Assembly (NCBI RefSeq): GCF_048544455.1
Contig: NC_133526.1
Coordinates: 8,262,001 to 8,326,000, forward strand
DNA length: 64,000 bases
Reading direction: 5' to 3'
From: Silene latifolia
Lineage: Eukaryota > Streptophyta > Magnoliopsida > Caryophyllales > Caryophyllaceae
Positions 51,072 through 61,784 of the stretch are shown piece after piece (the stretch's first letter is position 1; every line of letters starts with the position of its first letter). The notes beneath the pieces were generated by a model. That model did no database searches and was not told the origin of the DNA. It worked only from the letters and a program-made list of their open reading frames with translations. Both the position numbers and the translations under genes were made by a program.

Positions 51072-53656
51072 CGTGGACAGACGGGCCGCCCACGGGGCGC
51101 TTGGTGAGGAGCGAAGACAAGCGTTTGCATTTTGTATGGAGTCGCCACCAATTTTTATGGGAAATTGGAACCGTTCGAATACCTCGTGTCATGTCAAGAC
51201 ACAAAGTAAAGACATGAACACTAAGCAATCGTTACCCTTAGCATTCTATGTCTAGAATGACTCTCGTGGATGCCAATGAACACGGGTGCTCACGGAGATC
51301 TGGAGTAAGGGGTGAGGGTACGTATTAGGAAGCTCTTTTGATCGAACACCTAATCCCGCCCGCCTCGATAGCGGCCTCTACTAATGATTAGGGAAGTTAT
51401 TCGTACTCGATATATCGTCGGTTATATGCATGCAATGCAACATCCAAGTTTTAATCCTAGCATGTGAGAATTTAACTAAGTCGGTTAACACGTAATTAGC
51501 ATACAATTGGGTCGAAGTAGGATTTAATATTGATTTACATGTGAAAACATACAAATGATAAAAAATACAATAATAATAAATTACAATAATTGAAATTACA
51601 TTAATTACAATGGAACAGGCGATTTATGTCGAAAATACCGCTAAAACGGATGATTTGATAAAAAAGAATAAAAGAATAAAACAAAGAAATACGAACAAGT
51701 CAGAAGGTGATAATACGATTATTAGTTGATTAACACGTAGCTAATTAAACTAGGTCAAGGCAGAAAAGGAGTTCAGGGACAGAATTCACCACTGAACAGC
51801 GCAGATGACCGCGCCCTTTGGAAGAGGCGCGGCGATTCTTTGCGTCATTCTCAAGGGTGAGTTCTCAGGCGTGGCCGAACGCAAATCGTTAATGTTAATT
51901 GATAAATTAATGGATTGATTACGATTTTAGACTCGGATGAAAGTTATTAGCAGATTATTTAGCATATGAATTAGGTCATAAAACAGTAAAACATGGATGA
52001 GACGGAAACAAGACAGATTAATTATGTGAAGGGTCGATGTTAATGAATGATTAATTAGACTAACTGAACAAATTAAACTAAACATGATGAACGACGACGA
52101 ATTAATGAACAAACAGGTGAAAATATATCAACAATGAATCCCAGAAACTCAACATGAACGAATTGAATCTCTAAAACCCGAATTGAATATTAATGACGAA
52201 AACCCGCAAATATTGATTATTAGGGATTTGAGTCGGATTTATGACGATTTAAACATGTTAATGATGATGGTTAATATACATATGAATTATCAAACTATCA
52301 TGTGAACGAATTAACAGACGAACAAAACAAAAGAAATAAATTTGAGACGAATTACAGAGGACGGAGGAAGAAGAAAAGAAGCAGAATCTGCTGGCAAACA
52401 CGAAGAGGCGCAGCAGTGCCGCGCTCCTTCAAGAGGCGCAGCGGTTGCTGCGTCTTTCTCGACGTCTCCGCTCTCTGGAAATCCGCAAAAAAAGGTTTTA
52501 AAGACGGTTTTAGAAATCGGTTTTAATGGGGTACTTTCGACATAAACCTTACAATTGTTATGCAATAATAAAATACAATAAATAAAAGAGAGATTAATAC
52601 ACCCTCAGACTTACATGTTGACGGAACGAGGAGAACTAAGAAGATCGATTAGTGAATGCTCGACGCGAATGCAAGGAAAGAGTGCCCTCGTAAGAGGAAA
52701 ACGATTGAAACAGATTAATTAATTAGATTGATTGAGTGTAGTGGTCAAATTGGTCGGTCATGCAACGGAGAGGTCGGTACCGGAAGATCCGAGCTTACGT
52801 GGTCGGAAGTCCAAGCACGTAGGCGCCAATTAGTAAGAACGAAGTCTAGAATGCAAAGGGAGAAGAGAAGGGCGGACACTCGCGTGAGAAATATGAGGAA
52901 CGAAGGCTCCTATTTATACTAATCACACGACGGAATTATGGTAAGAGTTGGATATGGAAGGAAAGATCCGGAAACAACCGACTTAGGTTAAAACACGGAA
53001 ACTTGGACAAAAAGAAAGCCCAGGAAAAGGCGCAGCAGAGCTGCGCCCGCGAAAGAGGCGCACCTGCTGCGCGTCCTTTCCGGTAGGTTCCTCTCAACGT
53101 AGAAAACGCGTTTGACAGTCTGTCGTATTTTAGGCATAACTTTCTCTACAAGACTCGGATTAAGGTGATTTCGGTGGCGTTGGAAAGCTAAGAAAGAGAT
53201 CTAGAACTTTATGTGAAATAGGCCCGAACCAAAAAAGTCGTTATCACCTCGAAAAGCGGGCCTAAAGCTCGGGTTGTCAATTTAACTAAATGAAATGCAC
53301 ATTTTGTAATGTAAACTTTAAGTTTAGCCCAATGAAGTGACATGAGACTCAAAATGAGATATAATCATGACATTTTATGACATCCTAACCTTAGGTAGAC
53401 AAGCACATTGCTTTGACTCGGGATTTTGACGGTTTTAAGAAATGAAGACGGTTTTTTGACTCGGACTCCAAATGTACTCTAATTATCACAAAACGACCGT
53501 AATGACACCTATATGATGACCATGAGGTAGACATTAATATTTGAGCAATCACTTGACGATAAACTTACGAACTGTCACAAATCGTTCCGCGAATCAAACA
53601 TGCGGCCCAATCATCACCGGGTGGTTTGCGAGGGGTGCAGAAACGAGGTATCTACA
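51072..53656 (-). repeat. 5' LTR of the gag-only element
   Basis: 2585 bp. The first base on the plus side reads C where the other LTR has T. On the minus strand it starts TGTAGATACC and ends before the PBS TGGCGACTCACTGGGGA. Confidence 0.9.
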
Positions 53657-53905
53657 CCGTGGCGCCTATTTCTTGATGGTGACTGCCGTGGCGTCTACCT
53701 CTTGGAGTGACTGCTGCGGCGTCTACCTCTTGGGGTGACTGCCGTAGCGTCTACTTCTTGGGGTGACTGCCGTGGCGCCTATTTTTTCTTGATGGTGATC
53801 GCTGTGGCGTCTACCTCTTGAGTGATCGCTGCGCGTCTACCTCTTGGGGTGATCGCCGTAGCGTCTACTTCTTGGGGTGATCGCTGTGCGTCGCTTCTTG
53901 ATAGT
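53657..53905. repeat. 34-bp minisatellite, right part
   Basis: Continuation of the 42025-42239 array (GGTGACTGCCGTGGCGTCTA and so on), displaced by the 11.4-kb insertion. Confidence 0.8.
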
Positions 53906-56739
53906 GACTATGGGGGGAAATGAACACTTTGATGGAAAACTTGGACGATTCTTCATTAGATATAAACATGCGTCGGGGTGCCCACATTTGTATCGGGCAC
54001 CTCCGCCGCTATACAAAATTTTTCCCGATTGTCCGTCCCAATGGCTTATCAAAGGCGCACCCTCCATGTCTGTCAGCCGGTGTGTCTTGAGAGAGCGTCG
54101 GACCCGGGAATGTACTGTATCTGGAAGGACTTCAATTTGGCGGTGTCGGCTTTTATCCTTTCCAGGTATCTTACCATCCCGTCGTCTCGAGCCTCATACT
54201 CTCCCCTGATCCGGTTGGCCACCAATAGTGAGCATGTTTTTACCACGACGTGCTCCGCCCCGGCAGCCCTAGCTAACTCGACTCCCTTTATCACCGCCTC
54301 GTATTCGGATTCGTTGTTTGAGGTCGAGAAGGTAAATTTCAAGGCGTGCTCAAACACGTCCCCGTTTGGGGTGGTGATAAGGATGCCAGCTCCTGAGCTG
54401 TTCGCCGTAGGGGACCCGTCAGTAGTTATCTCCCATATGCCGGGATGCGGTTCTTCTTGGTCGGTCGGGGTTCCTCCAACCATGCCGACGTTGGTATTCA
54501 TTGGATCACCCTCCTGATGCAAGGATGGGCTCTTCCCCTTCTCTGACTTCTTTGCCACTTTGAGGGATTGCATGTTGCACCCTCTGGCGGATATCTGGGT
54601 GTTGACTACCTCGTCCTTCTCGTCCTTGGAGACGAGCTTATGCGCTTCCCCGGTCCGAGACATACATCGGTGTCAGGGCCCGGATGGACATTACTGCGTC
54701 GGCCTCGCTCAGAGTGACTCGGCCTATGAGAACGTTGTAGGCGGACGAGCCGTCGATGACCACGAACTCAGCTAGGATATTCTTAGCCGCGTCTCCCTCG
54801 CCGAACATCACTAGCAATCTGATCAACCCCAGGGGTACCAGGCCGGCCCCGGAAAAACTGTACAACGGATTGGTGCAGGGGCTCAAGTCTTCAACCTTCA
54901 GACCGAGGTTGAGAAAGCACTCCTGAACATGATGTTCGTGTAGGCGCCCGTGTCAATCAGGCACCTCTTGACCAGGTGGTTGGATATGTCCAAGTGGACT
55001 ACAAGTGGGTCGCTGTGAGGGGCGATGACTCCCTCGTAGTCCTTCTTCCCAATAGTCATGTCGGGGATGTTGGAAGCGGTGACTGCTGTTTTGGGCACAA
55101 AGTTGATGGCCTGATACAGCTCGTTCAGGTGCCGTTTGTGCCCATGAGCGGACCCACCGTTCTCGTTGCCCCCGATGACAACATGGATCACTCTTATCCG
55201 TTCGAAGACGGATTTCTTATTTGAGCCGCCGCATCGCCTCTTTTGGCCTTTGGCAACATACTTGCCGAGGCTCCCCTTCCGGATCGCTCTTCAATGGCAT
55301 TCTTCGATGCCTAGCTTGTCGATGAGGTGACCAGGTGTGGCCGTGGTACTCACGATCGGCTCGTGTCACTGTCTCCCTTCGGCTTGGGGGGCCTTTCCCA
55401 CTTCTGGCTCTCGCCCTTGCTCAGGGCGAAGACCTCGGCGGCAGATACAACCAGGGGGGTGTGATCATTGTACCGCCTTTGGTGGTACGTTCCCGAACTC
55501 CCCCCGGCGCCCGCCGAGCTCTGCTTTCTGGCAGATCTGTCCGACCGTGACCTATTATTGTCACGGCGTCTTTCGTCCGGGTTGTCCTCCCGGCGGCTCT
55601 TTCTCTCTGAGTGCCTGGCCTCGCTGGGGCCTACCCAGGTTTTGTGGTAGTTTTCCACCTTTATGGCCTGATCGGCCATCTTCCTGGCGGAGTCTAGGTT
55701 CAGGCCGCCGCACTTGATGAGCTCGTTTTTTAGGTCTCCTCTCGGGAGGCCTTTCATCAGCGCGAAGGCTACCAGTTCGCTGTTCAGCTCACGAATCTGC
55801 TGAACCTTGGCGTCGAACCTCTTCACATAACTTAGGAGAGACTCGCCTCCCTCCTGTCTGATAGTCAGGAGGTCCGAGGTCTCCACGGCCCTCCTCTTAT
55901 TGCAAGAATACTGGGCTAGGAATGTGTCCTTTAGGTCGGCGTAATAGTATACCGACCCGTCGGGTAGCCCCTTGTACCAACTTTGTGCCATCCCATGCAG
56001 TGTCGTTGGGAAGACTCGGCACCAAACCTCATCGGGTTGCTCCCATACCGATATGTGAGACTCGTAAGCCTCGACGTGGTCGGTTGGGTCGCCTTCTCCT
56101 TTATATGCTATGGGTGGCAACTTCAGCTTAGTCGGCACCGGGGTATCTAGGACGTAGGCGCCGAGGGGCTGTCGACCACGTGCCGAACGACACGCGGCGA
56201 TCGGCTCCTCACATCCCTAGTCCGCTCCTCTCCCCGTGGCGGGAAGGGCTTCTTCTCCGACTCGGTGAGTCGGGCTTCTTCTCCGACTCGGTGAGTCGGA
56301 CTTCTTCACTCCTCCGGGGGTGCCTCGTCGGCGGCTGCGGCGCGCCTCCTCCGCGAGTGCGGGAAGGATTAAGGTCTACCACTAGCGCTCTGGGCTCCCC
56401 CCGTCTTGACAGGCCGCTTCCTCCGGTGCTCGTTCAAGTCTCTTGGAGTCACATTAAGGGCCTGGTCTCCTGGACGGTTCCGCCGCTCTTGTCGGTGTGA
56501 TAGTGTGAGCCGGCGTACTACCAATTATATCCAGGAGTAGCTTCGGTTTATTTGCATCAACCACATGTCCCATGATGGTGACCTGGTTGTGACGTGCGGC
56601 GGCGTATCTGTATTATTGGCATCCCGTACTCGGCCGAGTTACCGGCCGGTAGAGGGTCACGCAACCCTGAATTGTGGACGGTATCATCTTGGCAGAATTC
56701 GGTTTCGTCAGTTACGAATACCTCTTGTTGTTTCGACAT
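53906..56739 (-). pseudogene. Tat-like Ty3 gag-protease-RNase H remnant
   Basis: Reading leftwards: gag starts at the ATG at 56739 (MSKQQEVFVTDETEF), close to the PBS. The main gag domain (56138-55350) has DHVEAYESHISVWEQPDEV and WYKGLPDGSV. Protease follows, with CLIDTGAYTNIMF (about 54940) and IDGSSAYNVLIGRVTLSEAD (about 54760). RNase H (about 54470-54080) has WEITTDGSPTANSSGAGI and NNESEYEAVIKGVELARAAG. The reverse transcriptase that should lie between protease and RNase H, and the integrase after it, are missing. Frame breaks occur within gag and protease. Two knocked-out enzymes mean it cannot move by itself. Confidence 0.8.
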
Positions 56740-56804
56740 CTTCTTAGCTTTTTGGGTGGGTTTTTGTTTTTTGTTTGGGAATGAATGTGACTAACTTCTA
56801 GTAT

Positions 56805-56824
56805 CCTCCCCACAGACGGCGCCA
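56805..56824 (-). promoter_or_regulatory. Primer binding site of the Tat-like element
   Basis: The minus strand reads TGGCGCCGTCTGTGGGGAGG, two bases inside the LTR end at 56827. This is the Tat/Retand-type PBS and sets the element's direction. Confidence 0.8.
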
Positions 56825-56826
56825 AT

Positions 56827-57395
56827 TGTTCCGGGTGTAATTCCAGAGCAGTTATTTGTTACCACCCGTGCTTGTAGAATGACGTCTTTGGTTGGCTTCT
56901 CCTTTCGGTCTCCTGAAACAGTGAACAAACTGAGGGCTCGGCTTTGGACCGAGCGAACTCACTCCGACGCTCAAGTCAGTAACTTAGAGAGGTAAGTTGT
57001 TGTTACTTGGCGAAGTTTATATTGTAGAGAGAGAAGGAAGACATTACCAGATGAATAGTGATTCTTAGGTTAAATTCTGGATCCTCTACTCAATGAGAGT
57101 AGAGGAGTATTTATAGATTTTCACCTTTTGTCACGTAGTGGCCAAGTGGTCAAGTGGCTAGCAGGTGGAAAGACTGAGCTACCCTCGGCCGAGGGACCTA
57201 TGGCAGGCCGGCGGACCCTGTTGACTCGCCGCCGAGGGGTCTTGGATATGAGTTCGCGGATATGTGCCCCGGCTGGCTAGTTGCCCCAGCCGAGGCACAA
57301 GAGACAGGCTGTCGAAGTCGTTGACTTGCTGTGGATATCTTTGACCTCGCTCAATATGTTGACTTGGTCAGCGGGTGCAGAATATGCCCCATCAA
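56827..57395 (-). mobile_element. 5' LTR of the composite Tat-like element, truncated
   Basis: 569 bp nearly identical to 30356-30924; only a few base differences were seen. At 57395, after GCCCCATCAA, it stops and an (AAT)n run begins, whereas the left LTR continues for another 0.5 kb. The outer half, with the antisense TATA, is lost. Confidence 0.85.
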
Positions 57396-57412
57396 TAATA
57401 ATAATAATAATA
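57396..57412. repeat. Short (AAT)n run
   Basis: It joins the truncated LTR to the LINE fragment and matches in type the run at the other side of the composite (30340-30355). Confidence 0.8.
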
Positions 57413-59367
57413 ATGAGTGTCAGACTGCTATTCGGCGTCAGCATCAGGAGGAGAGTATTGTCAGTAGGGGTGAGCAAAACCGGGTACCCGATACGGTTTT
57501 CAAAACTGTATCGGGTATACGGTTTTTTGAACGCCATTTTTTGCTTCTGGATACGCTACGGTTTTTTCGGGTATACGGTTTTCGGGTACCCTATTAAACC
57601 GTGATACGAAATCCGGGTACCCGAATACGGTTTTCTGAATTTTCATTAAACGCCAAAAAAAAAAGGAACACAAACTGAGACACTTAGTACACTACTGCTA
57701 TTCTGCTTCAAGGCCAAATAAAGACCTACCAAAGTGCACAATGAGAAATTAAACAACATATAAGATAAGACGATTTTATATACGAATTTCTGACAGCAAA
57801 AAAAATGAAGTACAATGAGAGAAAGAAAGAAAGAAAGACATATCTGATTATATGCATATAATGTGGTTTTAATCGTCCGTAACATGTCCTCGATAAGAAT
57901 TTATCAATGTAACAACTAACAAGTATCAACTTATTATTAATCTACTATAAGACACAAAATCAAACAACTACAATAAAATTAAGCAATAAAATTAAGCAAT
58001 AAAAGACAACAAATCTTGATAAAGTGACGATTTGAGAGGCAGATCTGAATTTGGGGAAATAATATGATTTAATTGGGGATCTGGGTTTTAAATTAGGGTT
58101 TTAAATTGGGGGAAAATGGTTAAATGGGATGTTTGATCTTCTGATTTGGGGTTTTGATTCTTTTGAATGAATGAAGGAAGGAGTGAAGGAGGGCGGAGGC
58201 GATATAAACCTTGTTGTGTTGTACTGTTGAATGTTGATTGTTGTACTTGACTGTTGAATGAATGAAGGAGTGAAGGAGTGAGGCTGAGGGAGGCGATATG
58301 AATTAGGTAGGGTTACTTAGTTTAGTTACGCGTTGTTTTTTTTTAAATAAAACTTAAAACCGGGTCAAACCGGGTATACGCTTTTCGAATTTTGCTGACC
58401 CGGATACGAAACGGTTTCTAAAAAACCGTATCGGGTATCCGAAAAAAATAACCGTATATACGAAAAACCGTATAATGAGAACCGTATACTGTATCGTATC
58501 CGTATTAAAAATCCGTTTCGGAAATTTTTGCTCAGCCCTAATTGTCAGGGCTATCCATGCTTGGGGGGCACCTGGGGGGGGGGGGGGGGAGGGTTTGCAG
58601 TTGTTGCAGGAGTGTTTTGATGAGGGTCCTTCTTCGTTTACTGTGGATGAGGATCTGGATTTGAGTGAGCTTAACCTCCGTCAATGTCGGCGAAAGATTT
58701 CTGATGGCCATTATACTGCTGTTGTTCGGGTGCTTTCTTCCTCTAAGGTCGCCCCCTACTCCGATGCCACTCTTGTGGCCCTGCGTGAGAAGCATCCTAT
58801 CGTCCCGCCTCCTTCATTGCCTCCTCTGTATGGGGATCATCATCCTCTAGTCGCTTCTTCGGCTGTGGTCTTGGATATGATTCGGAGCTTCCCACGTGGT
58901 ACTTCATGTGGGAGGGATGGTTTTCGGGCCCAGCACCTTATGGATTGTTTGAGTGGCGCTGCTGTGGCTATCTCCGATGATTTGATCACTTTTATTACTA
59001 GGGTGGTTAATCTTTTTCTTGAAGGCCGGTGTCCTCTTCCTCTGGGTGAGTACATTGCCAGCGCCCCTCTCACGCCACTCGTTAAACCGGGTGGTGGGGT
59101 TCGTCCTATTGCAGTTGGTACGGTCTGGAGACGGCTTGTCTCTAAGGTTGGTGCTTCTATGGTTGGTCCGTTTTTATCTTCTTATTTTGATGGGCTTCAG
59201 TTCGGGGTGGGTGTGTCCGGTGGAGGAGAGGCTATCTTGCATTCCTTGAACCGACTCATTGAGGCTCGGGGGGCTCAGGTCGGGCTTTCTATGTTGCTGG
59301 TTGATTTCCAGAATGCGTTCAACCTTGTTGATCGTTCGACCATGCTTCAGGAGGTCCGCCGTCTCAA
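57413..59367 (+). pseudogene. LINE-type reverse transcriptase pseudogene, 5' part, split by hAT
   Basis: 57413-57464 encodes ECQTAIRRQHQEE, and after the hAT insertion 58549-59367 continues with AIHAWGAPGG. It then reads LQLLQECFDEGPSSF, FPRGTSCGRDGFRAQHLMDC, RPIAVGTVWRRLVSKV and MLLVDFQNAFNLVDRSTML. A G-run of about 17 (58572-58588) disturbs the frame region. It breaks off at 59367 before the YLDD block. The last 110 bp or so are nearly the same as the start of the 27447-29302 fragment; together they would cover most of one element, but in reversed genomic order. Confidence 0.85.
57465..58540. mobile_element. Non-autonomous hAT element in the LINE
   Basis: Inverted ends TAGGGGTGAGCAAAA and TTTTTGCTCAGCCCTA with an 8-bp target duplication ATTGTCAG (57457-57464, 58541-58548). 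Subterminal parts repeat CGGGTACCCG and ATACGGTTTT words. The 1076-bp body has no transposase. Confidence 0.9.
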
Positions 59368-59640
59368 ATGGAGTTTTGAGATTCAGACTTGTGTGAGGTC
59401 CCCGATTTATCAGATAGCATGTTGTACTAATCGCCGCCTGAATCTTCTTGTTAGTCCAGCATTAGAGAGCATGCACATTGCCCTCTCCAGAAGTGTCTGG
59501 TTCATTCGCTCTGCTACACCATTTTGCTGAGGTGTATCTCGGACGACGACTAACAAAATAAAGGCACAAACCCAACATAAATACATCATGAAGCGGGCTC
59601 GGCCCATACACAAGATCGACAGTCCGACACACATAATAGT
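59368..59640 (-). pseudogene. Ty1-copia integrase fragment
   Basis: The minus strand encodes RDTPQQNGVAERMNQTLLER and MCMLSNAGL. After a frame change it continues TTCYLINRGPHTSLNLKTPF, the C-terminal part of a copia integrase core. A VYGPSPL-like piece upstream (near 59620) joined directly to it suggests an internal deletion. It abuts the LINE fragment exactly at 59367/59368. Confidence 0.75.
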
Positions 59641-59655
59641 CCATAATACATTAAT

Positions 59656-59926
59656 GAGGTGTTTGGTTGAAACTTTTGGAACGAATTGGAATGGACTCAA
59701 TCCATTCTAGAGTTTGGTCGAAGGGTTTTGAAATGGACTTAGATCCCAATGGACTCCAACACCATTACAACCCCTTGGAATTTCATACCCGTGTATACAC
59801 CCAAGTTTCCAAATCTATTCCACCATATTACTATACTCGATCCATCCCAAGATCGAATCATAGGGTTCTAACTCCATACCTCTATGGTATCACAATCCAT
59901 TTCGATACTTTGAACCAAACGACCCC
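59656..59926. mobile_element. MITE with GGTGTTTGGTT ends
   Basis: GAGGTGTTTGGTTGAAAC at the left mirrors TTTGAACCAAACGACCCC at the right; TAAT on both sides (59652-59655, 59927-59930) may be the target duplication. No coding capacity. Confidence 0.6.
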
Positions 59927-60564
59927 TAATAGACTTCAACGAAAGAAATAGTAATAATTACACTGTATACGATTATCTAGTTCTGTAAAGCCTCACTTGG
60001 GAGCAATTTTGGTTCGCATAAAGGTATCGGTATAGAATCAGGAATCATATCAGGGTGGTATGAGTTTGGAACTCGATTTCTCATTCCTTGTGTTTGGTTC
60101 AAGTCTGGAATGAGGAATCAAATCTTGTTATCTATTTGTTTTATTGATAAAATTTTGTACTATTTACTTATGTATTAATTTTCTACTTTAAATCTTCATG
60201 TATTAATTAGTTAAAGTTTTTATATAATTTTCTACATATGTTAATTTTTTTAAATATCATAATATTTTTGTTCTTAAATATACTAAACATGTCAGGAAAA
60301 AATCATTGTTTGTATTTTTCCCAAAAAAAGCCTTAGAAACAATATAATTTTTTGGATGTTTTAAAAATATAGATCTTTGCATAGTGTTTTTCTTTTTTAA
60401 TTATCTTCTTTTATTTGATACCCAAAGGTATCATTCTCATACCTTATATCCTACACTCATATGTAGGAATGTAGGATACTCTATACTCCCTCCCACTCCA
60501 CCACCACTCCCCACTATCTTCAACTTCCTCTTTATTTTTTTTTGTTTTAAAACAAAAAATTAAG
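59927..60564. other. Gene-free AT-rich stretch
   Basis: Contains GGTATCGGTATAGAATCAGG near 60023 and a loosely mirrored CCCAAAGGTATCATTCTCAT near 60421, perhaps the arms of an old MITE. No ORF of note. Confidence 0.35.
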
Positions 60565-60935
60565 AGTGAATTGATAAATAGTACCAATATAAATACCCTT
60601 TTTTTCTAGACAGTACAAACGTAATCAGTACCAAAATATTAACTTTTATCTACTAATAGTACCAAGTCGCCTTCTTACTCTAGTTTTTTTCATACTTTAC
60701 ATGTGTTTCATGTGTTTTCATCTAAGGGAGGGAGTTTGAAAATGGGTGAGTTGAGATTTGTACTTGAATGATGGTTTATTGGACTTTATCTAGTAGGTCA
60801 AGATGATATTTTCATGCGACTTGGTACTATTCGTAGATAAAACTTAATATTTTGGTACTTATTACGAATTATTGATTATGTTGGTAGTGTTTATAAAAAT
60901 GGTTTCTTATATTGGTACTGTTTATCAATTTACCC
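60565..60935. mobile_element. MITE, second copy of the AHK2 intron family
   Basis: Ends AGTGAATTGATAAATAGTAC and GGTACTGTTTATCAATTTAC with the internal AGTACCAAGTCGCCTTCTTA and CTTGGTACTATTCG arms. It matches 10186-10556 in length and layout. Confidence 0.7.
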
Positions 60936-61565
60936 TTTTAACTTCCATTTTTAAGAATCAGTTACCACTATCATATTCAGTTTAAGTGTTTTGTAATGTT
61001 GCATTCACGATATAACACTATCATATTGACTTTAATTTTAGTAAATATGACAAAGTTGTATAATGAATTTGTGCTTTATAATGCGATATTGACAATATTA
61101 CACTATTATATTCACTTTTAGTTTAGTGAATATAACAGTGTAGTTTGATAAATATGTATTATGTAGTGTCATACTCATCCCATGCCTCTATTATATTCAC
61201 TATCAATTTAGTGAATATGACTATATTTGTTCAAATATATTGAACAATGACGATCTTGAACGTTTTATTCGATATCAAAACCGCATAATACAAAATAATT
61301 TACAGGAATAAAAATAATTATGTGATATGATATGATTATGTCAATTACGTGATGTGAATATATGGAGAAGACTAAAACAAATAACAAAATATATCAAATA
61401 TAATCTCTATTTGTAGAGAAATAAAAATTATAAATAATAATATATTTTTTATAATTTTATTTTATAATTTATTAAATTTAATATTTATTTATTATAAGAA
61501 AAATATATGAGGAGATAGTATCATGCACTAATGGCACTATAGTCGTGAGTGTATGGTATAACAAT
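60936..61565. other. AT-rich gene-free stretch
   Basis: Repeated TATATTCAC/GTGAATAT words (about 60975-61230) but no gene and no clear element ends. Confidence 0.4.
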
Positions 61566-61742
61566 TAGTCTTGCTGAAAACGGGTCGGAGCAAGTGACGG
61601 GTAATGTCACTCACAAAATGGATAAGGGGGACAAGGTGGGGGCACCCCCATGTGCTTCCCTCTCTTCTCTATTTGGGTCATTTGTGAGAGGAAATGATAT
61701 CCGTCACTCCAAAGTGACGGATATGTACCGTCTTCAATGAGA
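61566..61742. mobile_element. Small MITE, second copy of the 12556-12735 family
   Basis: TCTTGCTGAAAACGG at the left end and CCGTCTTCAATGAGA at the right, with the same internal AAGTGACGGGTAATGTCACT and GACAAGGTGG words. Confidence 0.65.
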
Positions 61743-61784
61743 TTTTGCGATGGTATAATTTACCCTTAAAGTTTGTCTCCCTAA

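Larger units (their letters stand above)
42240..53656 (-). mobile_element. Gag-only Ty3-type LTR element with 2.6-kb LTRs, minus orientation
   Basis: Direct LTRs at 42240-44834 and 51072-53656 are flanked by the 5-bp duplication CCGTG (42235-42239, 53657-53661). On the minus strand the LTR starts TGTAGATACCTCGTTTCTGC. The PBS TGGCGACTCACTGGGGA follows the right-hand (5') LTR at about 51051-51067, and the PPT AAAGTGGGGGCTC precedes the left-hand (3') LTR. The only ORF of note is a Gag-like protein at 48414-49748. Protease, RT, RNase H and integrase are absent from the 6.2-kb interior, so the element is non-autonomous. Confidence 0.85.

Noticed and set aside
42240..53656. Segmental duplication of a 2.6-kb block
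   Set aside because: TG...CA ends, PBS, PPT and a 5-bp target duplication show that the blocks are LTRs of one element.
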